Shown: positions 32,978 through 33,184 of the stretch, one piece after another
Position numbering within the stretch: the stretch's first letter is position 1
How the letters are laid out: every line of letters starts with the position of its first letter
Translations under genes and position numbers: made by a program
DNA from: an uncultured Clostridia bacterium
GTDB taxonomy: Bacteria > Bacillota > Clostridia > Christensenellales > CAG-138
Assembly: GCA_944336625.1 (NCBI GenBank)
Contig: CALVLF010000039.1
Coordinates: forward strand, 1-33,184
Direction of reading: 5' to 3'
DNA length: 33,184 nt
The notes under the pieces: model-generated
What the model was told of the DNA's origin: nothing
The model's database searches: none
What the model saw: only the letters and a program-made list of their open reading frames with translations

Positions 32978-33006
32978 TTGACTTTAGGGGGAAGAGTTGG
33001 TATTAT
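32978..33006 (+). promoter_or_regulatory. Strong promoter, probably of an rRNA operon
   Basis: TTGACT (32978-32983), a 17-base spacer and TATTAT (33001-33006), preceded by A-rich DNA (32948-32972) resembling an UP element. Confidence 0.7.
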
Positions 33007-33184
33007 AAACAAGCTGCTTCGCGAGGGCGCGAGGGCCGGAGAGGGCCGGGGCGCAGGGGCGGAAGCGGCAGGAAGCACCTTGAAAACTATATAGTGCAAA
33101 CGAAGAAGAAACGCAAAGAAATTGAGGACAAGACCGGCGGTGACCCAGAAGGGTCACGCGGGCGAGTCGGAAGACGAGCCAGAA
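33007..33184 (+). other. Probable 16S rRNA leader (operon continues beyond the window)
   Basis: The sequence ACCTTGAAAACTATATAG (33077-33094), followed by AAGAAGAAACGC, is of the kind found ahead of 16S and in spacers of rRNA operons in Firmicutes. A perfect stem GTGACCC (33140-33146) / GGGTCAC (33151-33157) follows. No mature 16S bases are reached before the window ends, so the call rests on the leader pattern and the promoter strength. Confidence 0.55.

Noticed and set aside
13..33184. CRISPR array, transposase, integrase or phage genes
   Set aside because: No spaced direct repeats or recognisable recombinase motifs were seen; the only repeats are the APAATE linker and palindromes.

Overview
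The window reads as chromosomal DNA of an anaerobic Clostridia-type Firmicute, probably a gut commensal. The reasons are high GC coding sequence with strong AAGGAGG-type ribosome binding sites, sigma-A style promoters with 17-base spacers, tRNA genes with encoded CCA, O-acetylhomoserine methionine chemistry, and a selenium-type purine degradation cluster. I cannot place it in a genus from sequence alone. Nearly all the DNA is coding and I see no phage, transposase or CRISPR array.

Layout. 1-3262: end of a ribose-type ABC importer (ATPase fragment, permease, lipoprotein) joined by overlap to a PsuG-like pseudouridine-5'-phosphate glycosidase. 3411-5764: metY and metA, both using O-acetylhomoserine. 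5803-6051: tRNA-Gly(GCC) and tRNA-Lys(CTT) with promoter and terminator. 6122-6526: small lipoprotein. 6661-10707: galK, galE, a small EamA-like transporter and an iron-type alcohol dehydrogenase. 10803-18401 (minus): ssnA, ygfK, a selenium-dependent-type xanthine dehydrogenase and deoC, read from one promoter through a roughly 215-base structured leader. 18819-22108 (plus, divergent): a YheO-type regulator, ygeY and ygeW. 22214-22310: a perfectly self-complementary four-armed palindrome. 22689-24605 (minus): a protein with an eCIS-core (DUF4157) domain and a second, M91-like HExxH domain. 24765-27564 (minus): purine nucleoside phosphorylase, an MTA/SAH-type deaminase and an HD protein, overlapping head to tail. 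27751-29954 (plus): S-adenosylhomocysteinase-family enzyme and two unknown proteins. 30259-31284 (minus): unknown protein. 31454-32836: asnS. 32978-33184: a promoter and leader that look like the start of an rRNA operon.

How the genes fit together. The dominant theme is nucleoside and purine use: a sugar/nucleoside-type importer with PsuG, PNP, a deaminase, DeoC, and the SsnA/YgfK/Xdh/YgeY/YgeW set known from anaerobic purine and urate breakdown. A second theme is the methionine/SAM cycle: MetA and MetY make homocysteine, and the SAH hydrolase-family enzyme plus deaminase recycle SAH. The two themes meet at inosine and hypoxanthine.

The best candidates for something undescribed are the ssnA leader (a long hairpin followed by two mutually exclusive hairpins, the second with a U-tract), the four-armed palindrome downstream of ygeW, and the two-HExxH DUF4157 protein with no injection apparatus beside it.
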